From Collinsella tanakaei (lineage in GTDB: Bacteria; Actinomycetota; Coriobacteriia; Coriobacteriales; Coriobacteriaceae): a stretch of 64,000 nt of DNA. A program made the position numbers and the translations under genes. The DNA lies in assembly GCF_030373545.1 (NCBI RefSeq), contig NZ_JAUDCO010000001.1, forward strand, positions 248,001-312,000. Direction: 5' to 3'. A model generated the notes under the pieces. The model had not been told where the DNA came from. It did not search any database and saw nothing but the letters and a program-made list of their open reading frames with translations. Shown piece by piece: positions 35,926 through 47,772 of this stretch (positions are counted from its first letter, which is position 1; each line of letters begins with the position of its first letter).

Positions 35926-37533
35926 ATGCCCACAGTCGCACAGCACTTTGCGCAAAGCGGCGCAGCTGCAGACCTGCGCTCCCGCGACGACGCCGCGCGG
36001 ACCGCTGCCCCCGTGGTGCTCATGGTATCAGGTGGCGCGGACTCCACGGCGCTGCTCGTCATGGCGTGCACATCCAAACTGAATTTGCGCGACGGCCGCG
36101 GGCCCGCCCGCATCGCCCGCGAGCGCCTGCACGTGCTGCACGTCAACCACCACCTGCGCGGGGCCGCCTCCGATGCCGACGAACAGTTCGTGCGCGACCT
36201 GTGTGAGCGCTACGGTGTTCCCCTGTGCGTGGAGCATGCCTCGTTCTCGGAGTTCAACGGCCAAAATCTCGAAGCCGCGGCGCGCGAGGTGCGCTATGCC
36301 GCGGCGCGGCGCTACGTGCGCGAGCTCTGCCAGCAAACGGGCGCCCCCCGGTCGGTGGCACGCATCCTCACCGCGCACACAGCAAGCGACCGCACCGAGA
36401 CCTTCTTCATGAATGCCATCAAGGGTTCGGGACCCGCCGGCCTGTCGAGCATCCCGCGCCGGCGCAACATCATCGTGAGGCCTCTGCTCGACATGACACA
36501 TGCCGAGCTTACGCGCTACCTGGAGGTCGCGGGCATCGCCTGGCGGGAGGACGAGAGCAACAAGGACACCTCGTACCTGCGCAATTTCATCCGCCATCGC
36601 GTCGTTCCGGTGGCCGCCGAGCGCAACGTCAACCTGGAGCAAGCCATCGGGTCGACCTGCGATATCCTGGGCGATGAGGACGCGTTCATGTCGCAGCTCG
36701 CCGCGCGCGCCCTGCGCACCTGCATCCGCCGGGAGCAAGACGGGCTGGTGGTGCTCGACGCCGCGCGCCTGGCATCGGCCGAGGTGGCCATCGCGCGCCG
36801 CATGATCCGCATGGCTTACAAGCAGATCGCGCCCGAGGAGCGTCTCGAGATGCGCCATGTCGAGGCCGCGCTTGCCTGCGTGGCGGCAGGGGAGGGGTCG
36901 CTCACCCTGCCGGGCGGGGTCGACGCGCGCATGGAGTTTGGCACGTTCACGCTGCGCACCGTGATGGCGCGCGAGCACCTGGCTGCCGGATGGCTCCCCG
37001 TTCCGGGATCAATGCCGCTGGCGAACCAGATGGTCATCGAGTCGCAGATCGTCCGCGTGCCGCGCGGCGTGGACCCCATCGCCTTCGTGCGCGCGGGCGG
37101 TGTCGTGTCGGACGGGGCGGCCGACCAGGGCGGGACCCCCGACAGCGCTCCGACAGACAGCCCGGCGCCTTCCAACACGTCCCAAACCGCCTACGTGGAC
37201 GCCGCCGCGCTGGGATACGCCGAGCGCGACCTGGAGCTGCTCTCGCAGGGCACCTCTGCGCTGCCGGCCGAGGTCCTCAACGCCCGCCTGTGGGTCGATG
37301 CTCCCGTTCCCGGTGATATCATGTGTCCGCTGGGCATGCACGGCCGGTCCAAGAAGCTGTCGGACATCTTGGGTGCCGCCCATGTGCCGGTAGCCGAGCG
37401 CGCGAACGTGCCGGTGGTGCGCACCTCGCCAGGTGGCGCCGTTGTGTGGGTTGGCGGTATTCGCCTGGACGATCGCTTCAAGTGCACGGCCGCCAGCAGG
37501 CTGCTGATAAAATTAGACATTCACGCACTGTAG
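35926..37533 (+). CDS. tilS: tRNA(Ile)-lysidine synthase TilS
   Basis: N-type ATP pyrophosphatase that converts C34 of the CAU tRNA-Ile to lysidine, so it reads AUA. The PP-loop SGGADSTAL starts at Ser35; the LHVLHVNHHLRG segment follows, and later the LTAHTASDRTETFFMNAIKGSG block. The C-terminal region (about 440-535) matches the TilS substrate-binding end, with an insertion rich in Ala/Ser/Pro/Gly near 395-425. 535 residues is on the long side. ATG at 35926 has AAGGAGG five bases upstream. First gene of the canonical tilS-hpt-ftsH cluster. Confidence 0.94.
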   Translation: MPTVAQHFAQSGAAADLRSRDDAARTAAPVVLMVSGGADSTALLVMACTSKLNLRDGRGPARIARERLHVLHVNHHLRGAASDADEQFVRDLCERYGVPLCVEHASFSEFNGQNLEAAAREVRYAAARRYVRELCQQTGAPRSVARILTAHTASDRTETFFMNAIKGSGPAGLSSIPRRRNIIVRPLLDMTHAELTRYLEVAGIAWREDESNKDTSYLRNFIRHRVVPVAAERNVNLEQAIGSTCDILGDEDAFMSQLAARALRTCIRREQDGLVVLDAARLASAEVAIARRMIRMAYKQIAPEERLEMRHVEAALACVAAGEGSLTLPGGVDARMEFGTFTLRTVMAREHLAAGWLPVPGSMPLANQMVIESQIVRVPRGVDPIAFVRAGGVVSDGAADQGGTPDSAPTDSPAPSNTSQTAYVDAAALGYAERDLELLSQGTSALPAEVLNARLWVDAPVPGDIMCPLGMHGRSKKLSDILGAAHVPVAERANVPVVRTSPGGAVVWVGGIRLDDRFKCTAASRLLIKLDIHAL

Positions 37534-37590
37534 GCAATGTGTAAGCCCGCGGTGCGCATGGCACGTCAACGCCGAGCAGAAAGGTCTGTC

Positions 37591-38139
37591 ATGGAAGCCC
37601 TGCATCCCGATATCGAACGCGTCCTGTTTGACAAGGAGCATATCGCGAGCATCGTCGAGCGCATGGGCGCCGAGATCACCCGCGATTACCAGGGTAAAGA
37701 CCTGGTGCTCATCGCGGTGCTGCGCGGCGCGGTGGTGTTCATGGGCGACCTGATGCGCGCCATCGACCTCCCGCTCGCCATCGACTTCATGGCGGTGTCC
37801 AGCTATGGCGACCGCGCCAAGTCCTCGGGCATCGTGCGTATCGTCAAGGACCTGGACATGGACATCAAGGGTCGCGACGTCCTGATCGTCGAGGACGTCC
37901 TCGACTCAGGCCTCACCCTCAACTACCTCATGAAGAACCTGGCGAGCCGCCACCCGGCCTCGCTCGAGGTCGCCACGTTTTTGTGGAAGGACGTGGCGGG
38001 CAAGCAGGCGGCCGTCGATCCCAAGTACGTGGGAACGCACTGCCCCGATGCCTTCGTCGTGGGCTACGGCCTGGACTTTGCCGAGCGCTACCGCAACCTT
38101 CCCTATATCGGAGTTCTTAAACCGGAGGTTTATTCGTAG
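37591..38139 (+). CDS. hpt: Hypoxanthine phosphoribosyltransferase
   Basis: Purine-salvage enzyme that converts hypoxanthine or guanine plus PRPP to IMP or GMP. 182 residues; PRPP-binding signature VLIVEDVLDSGLTL with the acidic pair Glu101-Asp102, and the flexible-loop region SSYGDRAKSSG near 71-81. ATG at 37591 has AGAAAGG at six bases. It lies between tilS and ftsH; its stop codon directly abuts the ftsH ATG. Confidence 0.95.
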   Translation: MEALHPDIERVLFDKEHIASIVERMGAEITRDYQGKDLVLIAVLRGAVVFMGDLMRAIDLPLAIDFMAVSSYGDRAKSSGIVRIVKDLDMDIKGRDVLIVEDVLDSGLTLNYLMKNLASRHPASLEVATFLWKDVAGKQAAVDPKYVGTHCPDAFVVGYGLDFAERYRNLPYIGVLKPEVYS

Positions 38140-40317
<2,178 letters not shown>

Positions 40318-40367
40318 CCTGACGCGGGGGAGTGCCGCGCCGTTCTGGCTGAATACGCCATGCATGA

Positions 40368-40406
40368 AGAGCCGGGCTGGAGTGCGGACTCCAGCCCGGC
40401 TCTTTG
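40368..40406 (+). terminator. Terminator of the tilS-hpt-ftsH operon
   Basis: Perfect 16-bp stem (40368-40383 with 40388-40403), four-base loop, then TT. Its T run is short, but the stem is very strong. Confidence 0.83.
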
Positions 40407-40415
40407 CTGTCTGAT

Positions 40416-40443
40416 GGGTCGGTTGGGGACGTGTTCCCAACCC
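40416..40443. repeat. Family B repeat (shortened)
   Basis: GGGTCGGTTGGGGACGTG...CAACCC, 28 bp (three bases shorter than other copies). It is inverted relative to the next copy at 40517, with a 73-bp spacer whose ends are also complementary (TGCGGG/CCGCAA). Confidence 0.75.
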
Positions 40444-40516
40444 ATCTGCGGGCCCCCTTCGCCCGTGCTCCCTGGCCTCGTTTTCGCAAAGGGGGGCGAC
40501 GCGCCTTGCCGCAAAT

Positions 40517-40547
40517 GGGTTGAACGGAACACGTCCCCAACCGGCCC
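40517..40547. repeat. Family B 31-bp repeat
   Basis: GGGTTGAACGGAACACGTCC... ending CCGGCCC; partner of the inverted copy at 40416. A family C element starts 9 bp later. Confidence 0.82.
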
Positions 40548-40555
40548 ATCGGCAC

Positions 40556-40694
40556 TACCCCCGTTTAGGGGACGGTTTTGGAGGGACCCCTCGAGTAGAC
40601 GGCGCCCTCGCCCCGTGAAACCCGCAGGTAGACGAGGTGTTCGTTTTCGGTCTACTCGGGGCCCCGCGGCAAAACCGTCCCCTAAACGGGGGTA
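40556..40694. repeat. Family C 139-bp palindromic repeat (copy 3)
   Basis: Arms GTTTAGGGGACGG/CCGTCCCCTAAAC, second-tier GAGTAGAC/GTCTACTC, core GAAACCCGCAGGTAGAC. The palindrome continues outward as GGCAC/GTGCC. Confidence 0.93.
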
Positions 40695-40722
40695 GTGCCC
40701 CAAGGCCCCCCGCGACATGATG

Positions 40723-40755
40723 GCGACAAGATGGTGCCGGGTACAAACTTGTCGC
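40723..40755. repeat. Family A 33-bp repeat
   Basis: GCGACAAG...CTTGTCGC with core ATGGTGCCGGGTACAAA, 28 bp after a family C element and about 105 bp before the aminotransferase start. Confidence 0.88.
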
Positions 40756-40802
40756 GGGCGTGTCCGCGGCGCTTGTTACCATGCCAAAACGGCACGCCTT
40801 GC

Positions 40803-40833
40803 TTGCCGGAGCCTTACCGAAGGCGAGTACAAT
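40803..40833 (+). promoter_or_regulatory. Candidate promoter of the aminotransferase gene
   Basis: TTGCCG (40803-40808), 19-bp spacer, TACAAT (40828-40833), 28 bp before the start codon. Confidence 0.45.
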
Positions 40834-40860
40834 GACTCAAACGGCAAGAGGGAGGCAACC

Positions 40861-42042
40861 ATGATCAACGAGACCATGTACGCACGCGGGGCCGAGAGCT
40901 CCGTCATTCGCGAGATCTTTTCCTACGGGCTGGAGCGCAAGGCCCAGATCGGTGCGGACAAGGTGTTCGACTACTCGCTGGGCAATCCCAGCGTCCCGGC
41001 GCCGCCGGCCGTATGCGCCTCCATCGAGCGCTCCCTCGAGCTGCCGTCCGACCAGCTTCATGGCTACACCCCCGCGCCCGGCCTGCCCGAGGTGCGCACG
41101 GCGGTCGCCGAGTCGCTCAACCGCCGTTTCGGTACGGCCTACACGATGGCCGACGTGTTCATGACCGTGGGCGCGGCGGCGTCGGTCTCCATGACGCTGC
41201 ACGCTGTCACCAACCCCGGCGACGAGGTCATCGTCATCGCCCCGTACTTCCCCGAGTACGCCGTGTGGATTGAAAACGCCCAGGCCACCTGCGTGGAGGT
41301 CCTGGCCGACCAGACCACGTTCCAGATTGATCCCGCGGCGGTCGCGGCGGCCATCACGCCCAAGACCGCGGCCGTCATCATCGACTCGCCCAACAACCCC
41401 ACTGGCGCAGTCTACACCCGCGAGACCCTCGAGGCGCTCGCCGATGTACTCAATGCCGCCAACGAGGGTCGCGAGCAGCCGATCTTCCTGATCTCCGACG
41501 AGCCGTACCGCGAGATCGTGTACGGCGCCGAGGTGCCGTGGGTGCCCTCGATCTACGACGACACCATCGTGTGCTACTCCTACTCCAAGTCGCTCTCGCT
41601 GCCCGGCGAGCGCGTGGGCTGGGTGCTCGTGCCCAACACCATGGAGCTCGCGGGCCGCGTCATGCCCGCTGTTGCCGGCGCCGCCCGCACGCTCGGCTTC
41701 GTGTGCGCCCCGGCGCTGTTCCAGCGCGTGGTGGTCGACTGCGTGGACGAGCCCTCCGACGTCGAGGCCTACGCGCGCAACCGCACGCTGTTGACCCGCG
41801 CGCTGTCCGAGTACGGCTACACCTATGTCGAGCCCGACGGCGCCTTCTACCTGTGGGTCAAGGCCCTCGAGGACGACGCCGAGGCCTTCTGCGAGCGCGC
41901 GAAGGCCTACGAACTGCTTCCGGTGCCGTCCAACAGCTTCGGCGTGCCCGGCTGGTTCCGTCTGGGCTACTGCATCGACTACGACGTCATCGAGCGCTCT
42001 TTGCCCGCATGGAAGCGGCTCGCCGAGGACTATCGGGTATAA
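40861..42042 (+). CDS. Pyridoxal-phosphate aminotransferase (class I/II)
   Basis: 393-residue fold-type I PLP enzyme. The Schiff-base lysine is Lys243 in SYSKSLSLPGERVGW; other landmarks are SPNNPTGAVYT near residue 178 and SDEPYREIVY near 210. It resembles aspartate/branched aminotransferases of the subfamily often annotated as pyridoxal-dependent aminotransferase; the amino donor cannot be told from sequence. ATG at 40861 has AGGGAGG at five bases; the ORF extends upstream through repeat DNA but is not coding there. The PHP phosphoesterase follows after 75 bp and may be cotranscribed. Confidence 0.9.
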   Translation: MINETMYARGAESSVIREIFSYGLERKAQIGADKVFDYSLGNPSVPAPPAVCASIERSLELPSDQLHGYTPAPGLPEVRTAVAESLNRRFGTAYTMADVFMTVGAAASVSMTLHAVTNPGDEVIVIAPYFPEYAVWIENAQATCVEVLADQTTFQIDPAAVAAAITPKTAAVIIDSPNNPTGAVYTRETLEALADVLNAANEGREQPIFLISDEPYREIVYGAEVPWVPSIYDDTIVCYSYSKSLSLPGERVGWVLVPNTMELAGRVMPAVAGAARTLGFVCAPALFQRVVVDCVDEPSDVEAYARNRTLLTRALSEYGYTYVEPDGAFYLWVKALEDDAEAFCERAKAYELLPVPSNSFGVPGWFRLGYCIDYDVIERSLPAWKRLAEDYRV

Positions 42043-42117
42043 GAAATGCAAATCCGCAGCCGCCCGGTCCCGTGCCGCATCAGGCTGGGGCGGGCGCGCG
42101 AAGGCAAGGAGGCGCCC

Positions 42118-42957
42118 ATGGCCTATCAGATCGCCTGCGATGTTCACACTCACACGCTGTTTTCGCGTCACGCCTACTCGACGATCGCCGAGAACGTGGC
42201 CGCCTGCCGGGAGTACGGCGTCGAGCTGCTGGGGTCGACCGACCACTTCAGCGAGATGCTCTTTCCCGAGCAGCATCTGCGCAACTTCCAGTATTTCCTG
42301 AACCAGACCGTCTGGCCGCGCGTATGGGATGGCGTCGTGGTGCTGCGCGGTGCCGAGGTCGACATCGTCTCGCTCGATGGCGCGCTGTTCGGGCAGGATA
42401 TCGACGTGCCCGACACCATCGTGGGCAGGCGCTACGCCGCTGACGGCAGCCTGTTTGACCGCGTGACCGGCGGCATGGACTACCTCATCGCCAGCGTGCA
42501 CAACGGCGACTTTACCAAGGGCGCCCCCATCGCGCGCACAACCAACATGTACGTGCAGGCGCTCGAGAATCCCAAGGTGTTCATCCTCGGCCATACCGGC
42601 CGCTCCGGCGTGCCGTTTGACTACGACGAGGTCCTGACCGTCGCCAAGGAAAAGGGCAAGTGCATCGAGATCAACGAGCACAGCCTGGAGATCGACGCAC
42701 GCGGATGGTTCCATAGCGTGTGCTCGCGCATCGCCCAGCGCTGCGCCGAGATGGGCGTGGGAATCGTCGTGTCCACCGACGCCCATCTTGCGCCGACGAT
42801 CGGGCATTTCAACCACGCCATGAACATGCTCGAGTCCATCGACTTCCCCGAGGAGCTCATCATGAACCGCGATCGCCGCACGCTGCTGGGCGCGCTTGCC
42901 GACGCGGGCATCTGCAATCTGACCGAGCTCACCGATCTAGCCGATTACGAGGAGTAA
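42118..42957 (+). CDS. PHP-domain phosphoesterase (YcdX-like)
   Basis: 279-residue metal-dependent phosphoesterase of the PHP family. Metal-binding motifs appear in order: DVHTHTLFSRHAY near residues 8-20, STDHFSE near 40, ASVHNGDF near 128, GHTGRSG near 160 and VSTDAHLAPTIGHF near 221. YcdX-type proteins are trinuclear-zinc phosphatases; the substrate here is unknown. ATG at 42118 has AAGGAGG at five bases. The last 13 bp overlap the 3' end of the convergent rRNA methyltransferase gene. Confidence 0.9.
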   Translation: MAYQIACDVHTHTLFSRHAYSTIAENVAACREYGVELLGSTDHFSEMLFPEQHLRNFQYFLNQTVWPRVWDGVVVLRGAEVDIVSLDGALFGQDIDVPDTIVGRRYAADGSLFDRVTGGMDYLIASVHNGDFTKGAPIARTTNMYVQALENPKVFILGHTGRSGVPFDYDEVLTVAKEKGKCIEINEHSLEIDARGWFHSVCSRIAQRCAEMGVGIVVSTDAHLAPTIGHFNHAMNMLESIDFPEELIMNRDRRTLLGALADAGICNLTELTDLADYEE

Positions 42958-44264
42958 CGCGTCAGCACCGCGACCGTCTCGACGTGCTCGGTGTGGGGGA
43001 ACATGTCCACGGGGGCGAGGCGCACCAAGCGGTAGCCGCCGCGGGCGAACAGCTCGACGTCGCGCGCCTGCGTATCGGGATTGCAGCTGACATACACGAT
43101 GCGGTGCGGTCCGATCGCGCAGGCGGCCTCGATGAAGCGGGGCGTGGATCCCGCGCGCGGCGGGTCGATGCACAGGACGTCTGCGCGCTCGCCGCGCTGT
43201 GCGGCGCGCAGCAGGTAAGCGGTGGCGTCTTCCGCCACGAAGTGAGCGCGTTCCTGCAGGTCGTTGAGGTCGGCGTTGCGCTGCGCATCGGCGATGCCGG
43301 CGGCGTTGCGTTCGACGCCGAGCAGGCGAACGGAGTGGCCCTGCCGCACAGCGTCCCGCACGGCGCACAGGCCGATGGTCCCACTGCCGCAGTAGGCGTC
43401 GAGCAGGGTGTCGCCATCGCGCAGGTCCATGCCCTCGATTGCCAGGCGATAGAGGGTTTCGGTCTGTTGGGGATTTGTTTGATAGAACGCGGTGGGCGAG
43501 ATTTCAAACGTGCAGTCCAACAGCTCATCGCGCATGCGCTTCGGTCCGCGCAGGATGTGCGTCTCGCTGCCGAGGATGGCGTTGGTGGCGCGGCCGTTGA
43601 TGTTTTGGGCGATGGTGGTCACGCGCGGGTCGATGCGAGAGACCTCGCCCAGAAACGCGCGGAAACGCGGGATGTTGCGCTGCGCGGTCACCAGGGTGAG
43701 GATGCCTTCCTCGCGCTTCCACCCCAGGCGCAGGACGGCGTAGCGCAAAAGGCCGTGGCGCTCGTCCTCGTCGTAGGCGGGGATGTGCATCTGCTGGGCA
43801 ATGCGCCCGACCTCGTTGAGGATGTGCCGGGCGCCGGGCGCCTCGACGGGGCAGTCGTCCACGCGCACGATGTTGTGTGTGCCCCGAGCGAAAAAGCCGC
43901 TGCGCACGGCGTTGCGCGGGCCGGGGGCAAACGGGGTGATCGCCTTGTAGCGAAACTGCCGAGGTGCGGGAAGCGAGCCTTCGCCGGCGCGTCCTCCCAT
44001 GCCCCAGACGGGTTCGACCTCCACGTCCCAGCGATGGCGGGCAATCAGGGGCGCGAACAGCTCCTCCATCGCCTGCTGCTTGCGCGCAAGCTGCTTGTGG
44101 TAGGGAAGTCCCAGGTTGGCGCAGCCGCCGCAGGAGCGCATGACCGGACAGGGCCCGTCAGCACGCTCGGCGCGGCGCTGTTGCGACGCCGGCGCGGATG
44201 CGCGGTTTTGCTGCTTGCGCGGATGCTTGTTGCTGCGGTGCCTGGTGCTGGGCGTAGAGGACAT
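42945..44264 (-). CDS. 23S rRNA (uracil-C5)-methyltransferase, RlmD/TrmA family
   Basis: 439-residue SAM-dependent m5U methyltransferase. An N-terminal basic tail is followed by the iron-sulfur cysteines C39, C45 and C48 (CPVMRSCGGC), with a fourth probably in DDCPVEAPG. SAM-binding LLDAYCGSGTIGL, DPPRAG and the nucleophile Cys394 in YVSCNPDT follow, then MFPHTEHVE. The cluster favours RlmD/RlmCD over the Fe-S-lacking TrmA; exact target (U1939 or U747) is not resolved. ATG at 44264 has AAGGAG upstream; a Met nine codons earlier is possible. Tail-to-tail overlap of 13 bp with the PHP gene. Confidence 0.92.
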   Translation of the reverse strand: MSSTPSTRHRSNKHPRKQQNRASAPASQQRRAERADGPCPVMRSCGGCANLGLPYHKQLARKQQAMEELFAPLIARHRWDVEVEPVWGMGGRAGEGSLPAPRQFRYKAITPFAPGPRNAVRSGFFARGTHNIVRVDDCPVEAPGARHILNEVGRIAQQMHIPAYDEDERHGLLRYAVLRLGWKREEGILTLVTAQRNIPRFRAFLGEVSRIDPRVTTIAQNINGRATNAILGSETHILRGPKRMRDELLDCTFEISPTAFYQTNPQQTETLYRLAIEGMDLRDGDTLLDAYCGSGTIGLCAVRDAVRQGHSVRLLGVERNAAGIADAQRNADLNDLQERAHFVAEDATAYLLRAAQRGERADVLCIDPPRAGSTPRFIEAACAIGPHRIVYVSCNPDTQARDVELFARGGYRLVRLAPVDMFPHTEHVETVAVLTRYSS

Positions 44265-44341
44265 GGCGCTCCTTGGGTTTTCGGGTGCCATCTAGTATAG
44301 CGACCGGGGTCGCGCGGGGCGCACCGCACCTTGCCGCAAAC

Positions 44342-44372
44342 GGGTTGGTTGGGGGCGTGTTCCGTTCAACCC
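44342..44372. repeat. Family B 31-bp repeat
   Basis: GGGTTGGTTGGGGGCGTGTT...CAACCC; inverted relative to the copy 9 bp downstream. Confidence 0.8.
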
Positions 44373-44380
44373 ATTAAAAG

Positions 44381-44411
44381 GGGCTGGATGGAACACGTCC
44401 CCAACCGACTC
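44381..44411. repeat. Family B 31-bp repeat (diverged ends)
   Basis: GGGCTGGATGGAACACGTCC... ending CGACTC; core intact, ends partly decayed. Confidence 0.7.
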
Positions 44412-44462
44412 CAGAGTCGTTTGCCCGCGCGTTCGCTGACTGCGCGGACCGGCTGATTGCGG

Positions 44463-44601
44463 TACCCCCGTTTACGGTTCGGTTTTAGGGCGGGGGTCCG
44501 GGTAGAAGGATTACGCGCGCCGATAAACCTGCAGGTAGCCGGGATGCGGCTTTCACTCCCACCCGGTGGGCCCCGCCAAAACCGAACCGTAAACAGGGGT
44601 G
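44463..44601. repeat. Family C 139-bp palindromic repeat (copy 4)
   Basis: Arms of the GTTTACGGTTCGG/CCGAACCGTAAAC type, as in copy 2; right end AGGGGTG instead of GGGGGTA. Core TAAACCTGCAGGTAG. Confidence 0.88.
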
Positions 44602-44660
44602 CGGTTCCGGGCTCCGTTTCCAGGGGGCTGACCGAGGGGGCGGCGCGCCTTGCCGCAAAT

Positions 44661-44691
44661 GGGTTGGACGGAACACGTCCCCAACCAACCC
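44661..44691. repeat. Family B 31-bp repeat
   Basis: GGGTTGGACGGAACACGTCC...CAACCC, located between family C copies 4 and 5. Confidence 0.82.
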
Positions 44692-44699
44692 GTTTTCGG

Positions 44700-44838
44700 T
44701 ACCCCCGTTTAGGGGACGGTTTTGGAGGGGCCCCTCGAGTAGACGGCGCCCTCCCTCCGTGAAACCCGCAGGTAGACGGGGTGCGCGTTTTCGGTCTACT
44801 CGGGACCCCGACGCAAAACCGTCCCCTAAACGGGGGTA
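44700..44838. repeat. Family C 139-bp palindromic repeat (copy 5)
   Basis: Nearly identical to copy 3: arms GTTTAGGGGACGG/CCGTCCCCTAAAC, core GAAACCCGCAGGTAGAC at 44761-44777, same orientation. It ends about 95 bp before the ABC exporter start. Confidence 0.93.
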
Positions 44839-44931
44839 GTGCCGTATTGCGCTGCCCCGAACGGGTAGGATAGGCTCATTGGAAACGATATGCGCGCCCT
44901 CCGCGCGCCGGCGATACAGAAGAAGGCTTCC

Positions 44932-47607
44932 GTGCTCGAGCTCAAAGGCATCACCAAGGACTATCCGTCGGGCGACAGCGTCGTCCACGCGCTCAAAGGC
45001 GTGTCCGTCACCTTTCGCGACCAGGAGTTTGTCAGCATCCTCGGCCAGTCGGGCTGCGGTAAGACCACGCTGCTCAACATCATCGGCGGTCTCGACCAGT
45101 ACACCCGCGGCGACCTGGTGATCAACGGCCGCTCCACCAAAAGCTATCGCGACCGCGACTGGGACACCTATCGCAACCATTCGGTTGGCTTCGTCTTCCA
45201 AAGCTACAACCTCATCCCGCACCAGAGCGTCATCGCCAACGTCGAGATGGCGCTGCTGCTGTCGGGCGCGCCCAAGGCCGAGCGCCGCCGCCGCGCCGCC
45301 GAAGCGCTTGAGCAGGTCGGCCTCGCCGAGCAGATGAACAAGAAGCCCAACCAGCTCTCGGGCGGCCAGATGCAGCGCGTCGCCATCGCGCGCGCCATCG
45401 TCAACGACCCCGAGATCATCCTGGCCGACGAGCCCACCGGCGCGCTCGACACCGACACCTCCGTCGAGGTCATGGAGATCTTGAAGCGCCTGTCGCGCGA
45501 CCGCCTCGTCATCATGGTCACGCACAACCCGCAGCTCGCCGAGGAGTATTCCGACCGCATCGTCCGCATCAAGGACGGCCTGCTCACCAGCGACACCGAC
45601 CCCGTCGACCCCGCGCGCGAGCGCCTGACCGACGAGCAGATCCAGGCCCACGCCGTGGCCGACGCGCGCAAGGGCAAGCGCGGCATGAGCTACCTGTCCG
45701 CCATCGCGCTGTCGTTCACCAACCTCATGACCAAGAAGGGCCGCACGTTCCTCACGGCGTTTGCCGGCTCCATCGGCATCATCGGCATCGCGCTCATCCT
45801 ATCGCTGTCCGACGGCGCGCAGAACTACATCGCCGACACGGAGGAATCCACGATGGGCAGCTACCCGCTGACCATCCAGAAGACCTCGATGGACATGGCG
45901 AGCATGATGACCGCCATGATGGGGACGAGCGACGAGGCGAGCGCCGAGAACACGTCGGGCGCCGTGGAGTCCAAGGACCTCGTGACCGACATGGTGTCGG
46001 GGGTGGCCAACGGGGCGACGGAAAACGACATGAAGGCCATCAAGGCGTGGCTCGATACCGATCCTGACGACCTTTCAAGCTACGTGACGGACATCCAATA
46101 CTCCTACGACACGCCCCTCAACGTGTTCAAGTCCGACACGAGCGACGGGGCGGTGCAGGTCAATCCCGCGACCGTCATGGATGCGCTCGGGTTCTCGATG
46201 AGCGGGTCCACGCAGACCGAGATGCTCACGAGCATGTCGGGCGGGAGCGGCTCGGCCTATGACGTGTGGACGCCGCTTCTGGCGAACCGCGAGACCTGGG
46301 AGCGCGACTACGACGTCGTCGCCGGCCGCATGCCCGAGAGCTGGGACGAGGTCGTGGTCTACGTGGACAAAAACGACCGCATCTCGGACTACACGCTCTA
46401 TGCGCTCGGCCTGCTCGACCAAGACGAGCTGCGCGGCATGATGAGCGACGTCCTTGCCGGCGAGAAGGTCGAGGGCCACGAGAAGACCTCCTACACCTAT
46501 GACGACCTGCTGAACCTGACGTTCAAGCTCGTGCCTGAGAGCTCCAAGTACGCCGAGGGCGACGACGGCGTGTGGGAGGATATGAGCGAGGACAGCTCCT
46601 ACATGCGCGATGTCGTGGACGATGCGGAGGAGATCCGCGTCGTGGGCATCGTGCGGCCCAGCGAGGACAACGAGTCCGGCAGCAACTGGGGCGCGGTCAT
46701 GTACACGCCCGAGCTCATGGCGCACCTGATCGAGGAGGTCGACGCGAGCGCGGCGGTGAAGGCCCAGCGCGACAACCCGTCAACCGACATCTTCACCGGG
46801 GTGCAGTTCCCCGATGACGTCGAAGTCGAGCTGGACATGGAGTCCATCGAGGCCATCATCGCGCAGATGCCCGCCGACCAGGGTGCGCAGATGCAGGAAT
46901 ACGTCGACCAGCTGCGTGACGAGGGGATGAGCGACGAGGCGATCGCCAGCGCGTTCTCGCGCCAGCTGTCCGCGCAGACCGACAACGCCACCTACGAGGG
47001 CAACCTTGAGAAGCTCGGCGTGGCGGACCTCGACGAGCCGTATTCCATCAGCATCTACCCGGTGGACTTCGAGGCCAAGGAGCGGGTCGACCAGATCATC
47101 GAGGACTATAACGAGCAGATCTGCGCCGACGGCGAGGGCACCGAGATCCAGTACACCGACATCGTCGGAACCATGATGTCGAGCGTGACCGACATTGTGA
47201 ACTCCATCACCTACATCCTGATCGCCTTCGTGGGCATCTCGCTCGTGGTGAGTTCCATCATGATCGGCATCATCACCTACATCAGCGTGCTCGAGCGCAC
47301 CAAGGAGATCGGCATCCTGCGCGCCATCGGCGCGAGCAAGCGCGACGTGAGCCGCATCTTCACGGCCGAGACGTTCATCATCGGCTTCGTGTCGGGCGTG
47401 CTGGGCATTTTGGTGACCGTGCTGTTGGACATCCCGGTCAACATCATCATCGAGCAGGTGTCCGGCGTGGCCGACCTCGCCGCCGTGCCCGCGGGCGCGG
47501 GCGTGACGCTCGTGCTCATCTCGGTCGTGCTGTCGCTCGTGGCCGGCTTGGCGCCGAGCCGCATGGCCGCCAAGAAAGATCCGGTCACAGCCCTGCGCAC
47601 CGAGTAG
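44932..47607 (+). CDS. MacB-like ABC transporter, fused ATPase and permease
   Basis: 891-residue half-transporter of the MacB/FtsX-like class, which uses ATP hydrolysis for mechanotransmission or export of peptides, lipoproteins or drugs rather than transport through the membrane channel itself. The N-terminal ATPase has Walker [10 protein letters not shown] from residue 38, signature LSGGQMQR near 142 and Walker [13 protein letters not shown]. One membrane helix near 271-290 precedes a large extracytoplasmic domain (about 300-750), and three helices lie near 765-885 (FtsX fold). GTG at 44932 with AGAAGG at five bases is preferred over ATG at 44890, which lacks a ribosome site. Substrate unknown. 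Confidence 0.9.
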   Translation: MLELKGITKDYPSGDSVVHALKGVSVTFRDQEFVSILGQSGCGKTTLLNIIGGLDQYTRGDLVINGRSTKSYRDRDWDTYRNHSVGFVFQSYNLIPHQSVIANVEMALLLSGAPKAERRRRAAEALEQVGLAEQMNKKPNQLSGGQMQRVAIARAIVNDPEIILADEPTGALDTDTSVEVMEILKRLSRDRLVIMVTHNPQLAEEYSDRIVRIKDGLLTSDTDPVDPARERLTDEQIQAHAVADARKGKRGMSYLSAIALSFTNLMTKKGRTFLTAFAGSIGIIGIALILSLSDGAQNYIADTEESTMGSYPLTIQKTSMDMASMMTAMMGTSDEASAENTSGAVESKDLVTDMVSGVANGATENDMKAIKAWLDTDPDDLSSYVTDIQYSYDTPLNVFKSDTSDGAVQVNPATVMDALGFSMSGSTQTEMLTSMSGGSGSAYDVWTPLLANRETWERDYDVVAGRMPESWDEVVVYVDKNDRISDYTLYALGLLDQDELRGMMSDVLAGEKVEGHEKTSYTYDDLLNLTFKLVPESSKYAEGDDGVWEDMSEDSSYMRDVVDDAEEIRVVGIVRPSEDNESGSNWGAVMYTPELMAHLIEEVDASAAVKAQRDNPSTDIFTGVQFPDDVEVELDMESIEAIIAQMPADQGAQMQEYVDQLRDEGMSDEAIASAFSRQLSAQTDNATYEGNLEKLGVADLDEPYSISIYPVDFEAKERVDQIIEDYNEQICADGEGTEIQYTDIVGTMMSSVTDIVNSITYILIAFVGISLVVSSIMIGIITYISVLERTKEIGILRAIGASKRDVSRIFTAETFIIGFVSGVLGILVTVLLDIPVNIIIEQVSGVADLAAVPAGAGVTLVLISVVLSLVAGLAPSRMAAKKDPVTALRTE

Positions 47608-47639
47608 CGACAAGTTCGTGCCAGGTACAAACTTGTCGC
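47607..47639. repeat. Family A 33-bp repeat
   Basis: Starts on the last base of the transporter stop codon; ends GCGACAAG/CTTGTCGC with core TTCGTGCCAGGTACAAA. Confidence 0.88.
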
Positions 47640-47657
47640 CTCGGCCTGCCGCTGTGA

Positions 47658-47722
47658 GCGACAAGAATGAACCCGGCGGCATCTTGTCGGTGACAAGTTT
47701 GTACCTGGCACCATCTTGTCGC
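47658..47722. repeat. Two abutting family A repeats
   Basis: Units 47658-47690 and 47690-47722, each 33 bp. The second has the core in reverse orientation (TTTGTACCTGGCACCAT) relative to 47607-47639. The first has a different core, with GAATGAACCCGG. Confidence 0.87.
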
Positions 47723-47772
47723 TTGGCGGTAAAGCAACCTGCCATTTTGCTGTATTGTGCAGTTCCTGCGTA

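Noticed and set aside
40556-40694. Family C as a classical transposon with target-site duplication
   Set aside because: The bases outside the termini of this copy are inverted (GGCAC/GTGCC), not directly repeated, and no transposase is encoded inside. A MITE origin is not excluded but is unsupported by duplications.
44890-44931. ATG at 44890 as the start of the ABC exporter
   Set aside because: It has no ribosome site, while the GTG 14 codons later has AGAAGG at five bases and aligns with the usual start of the ATPase domain.
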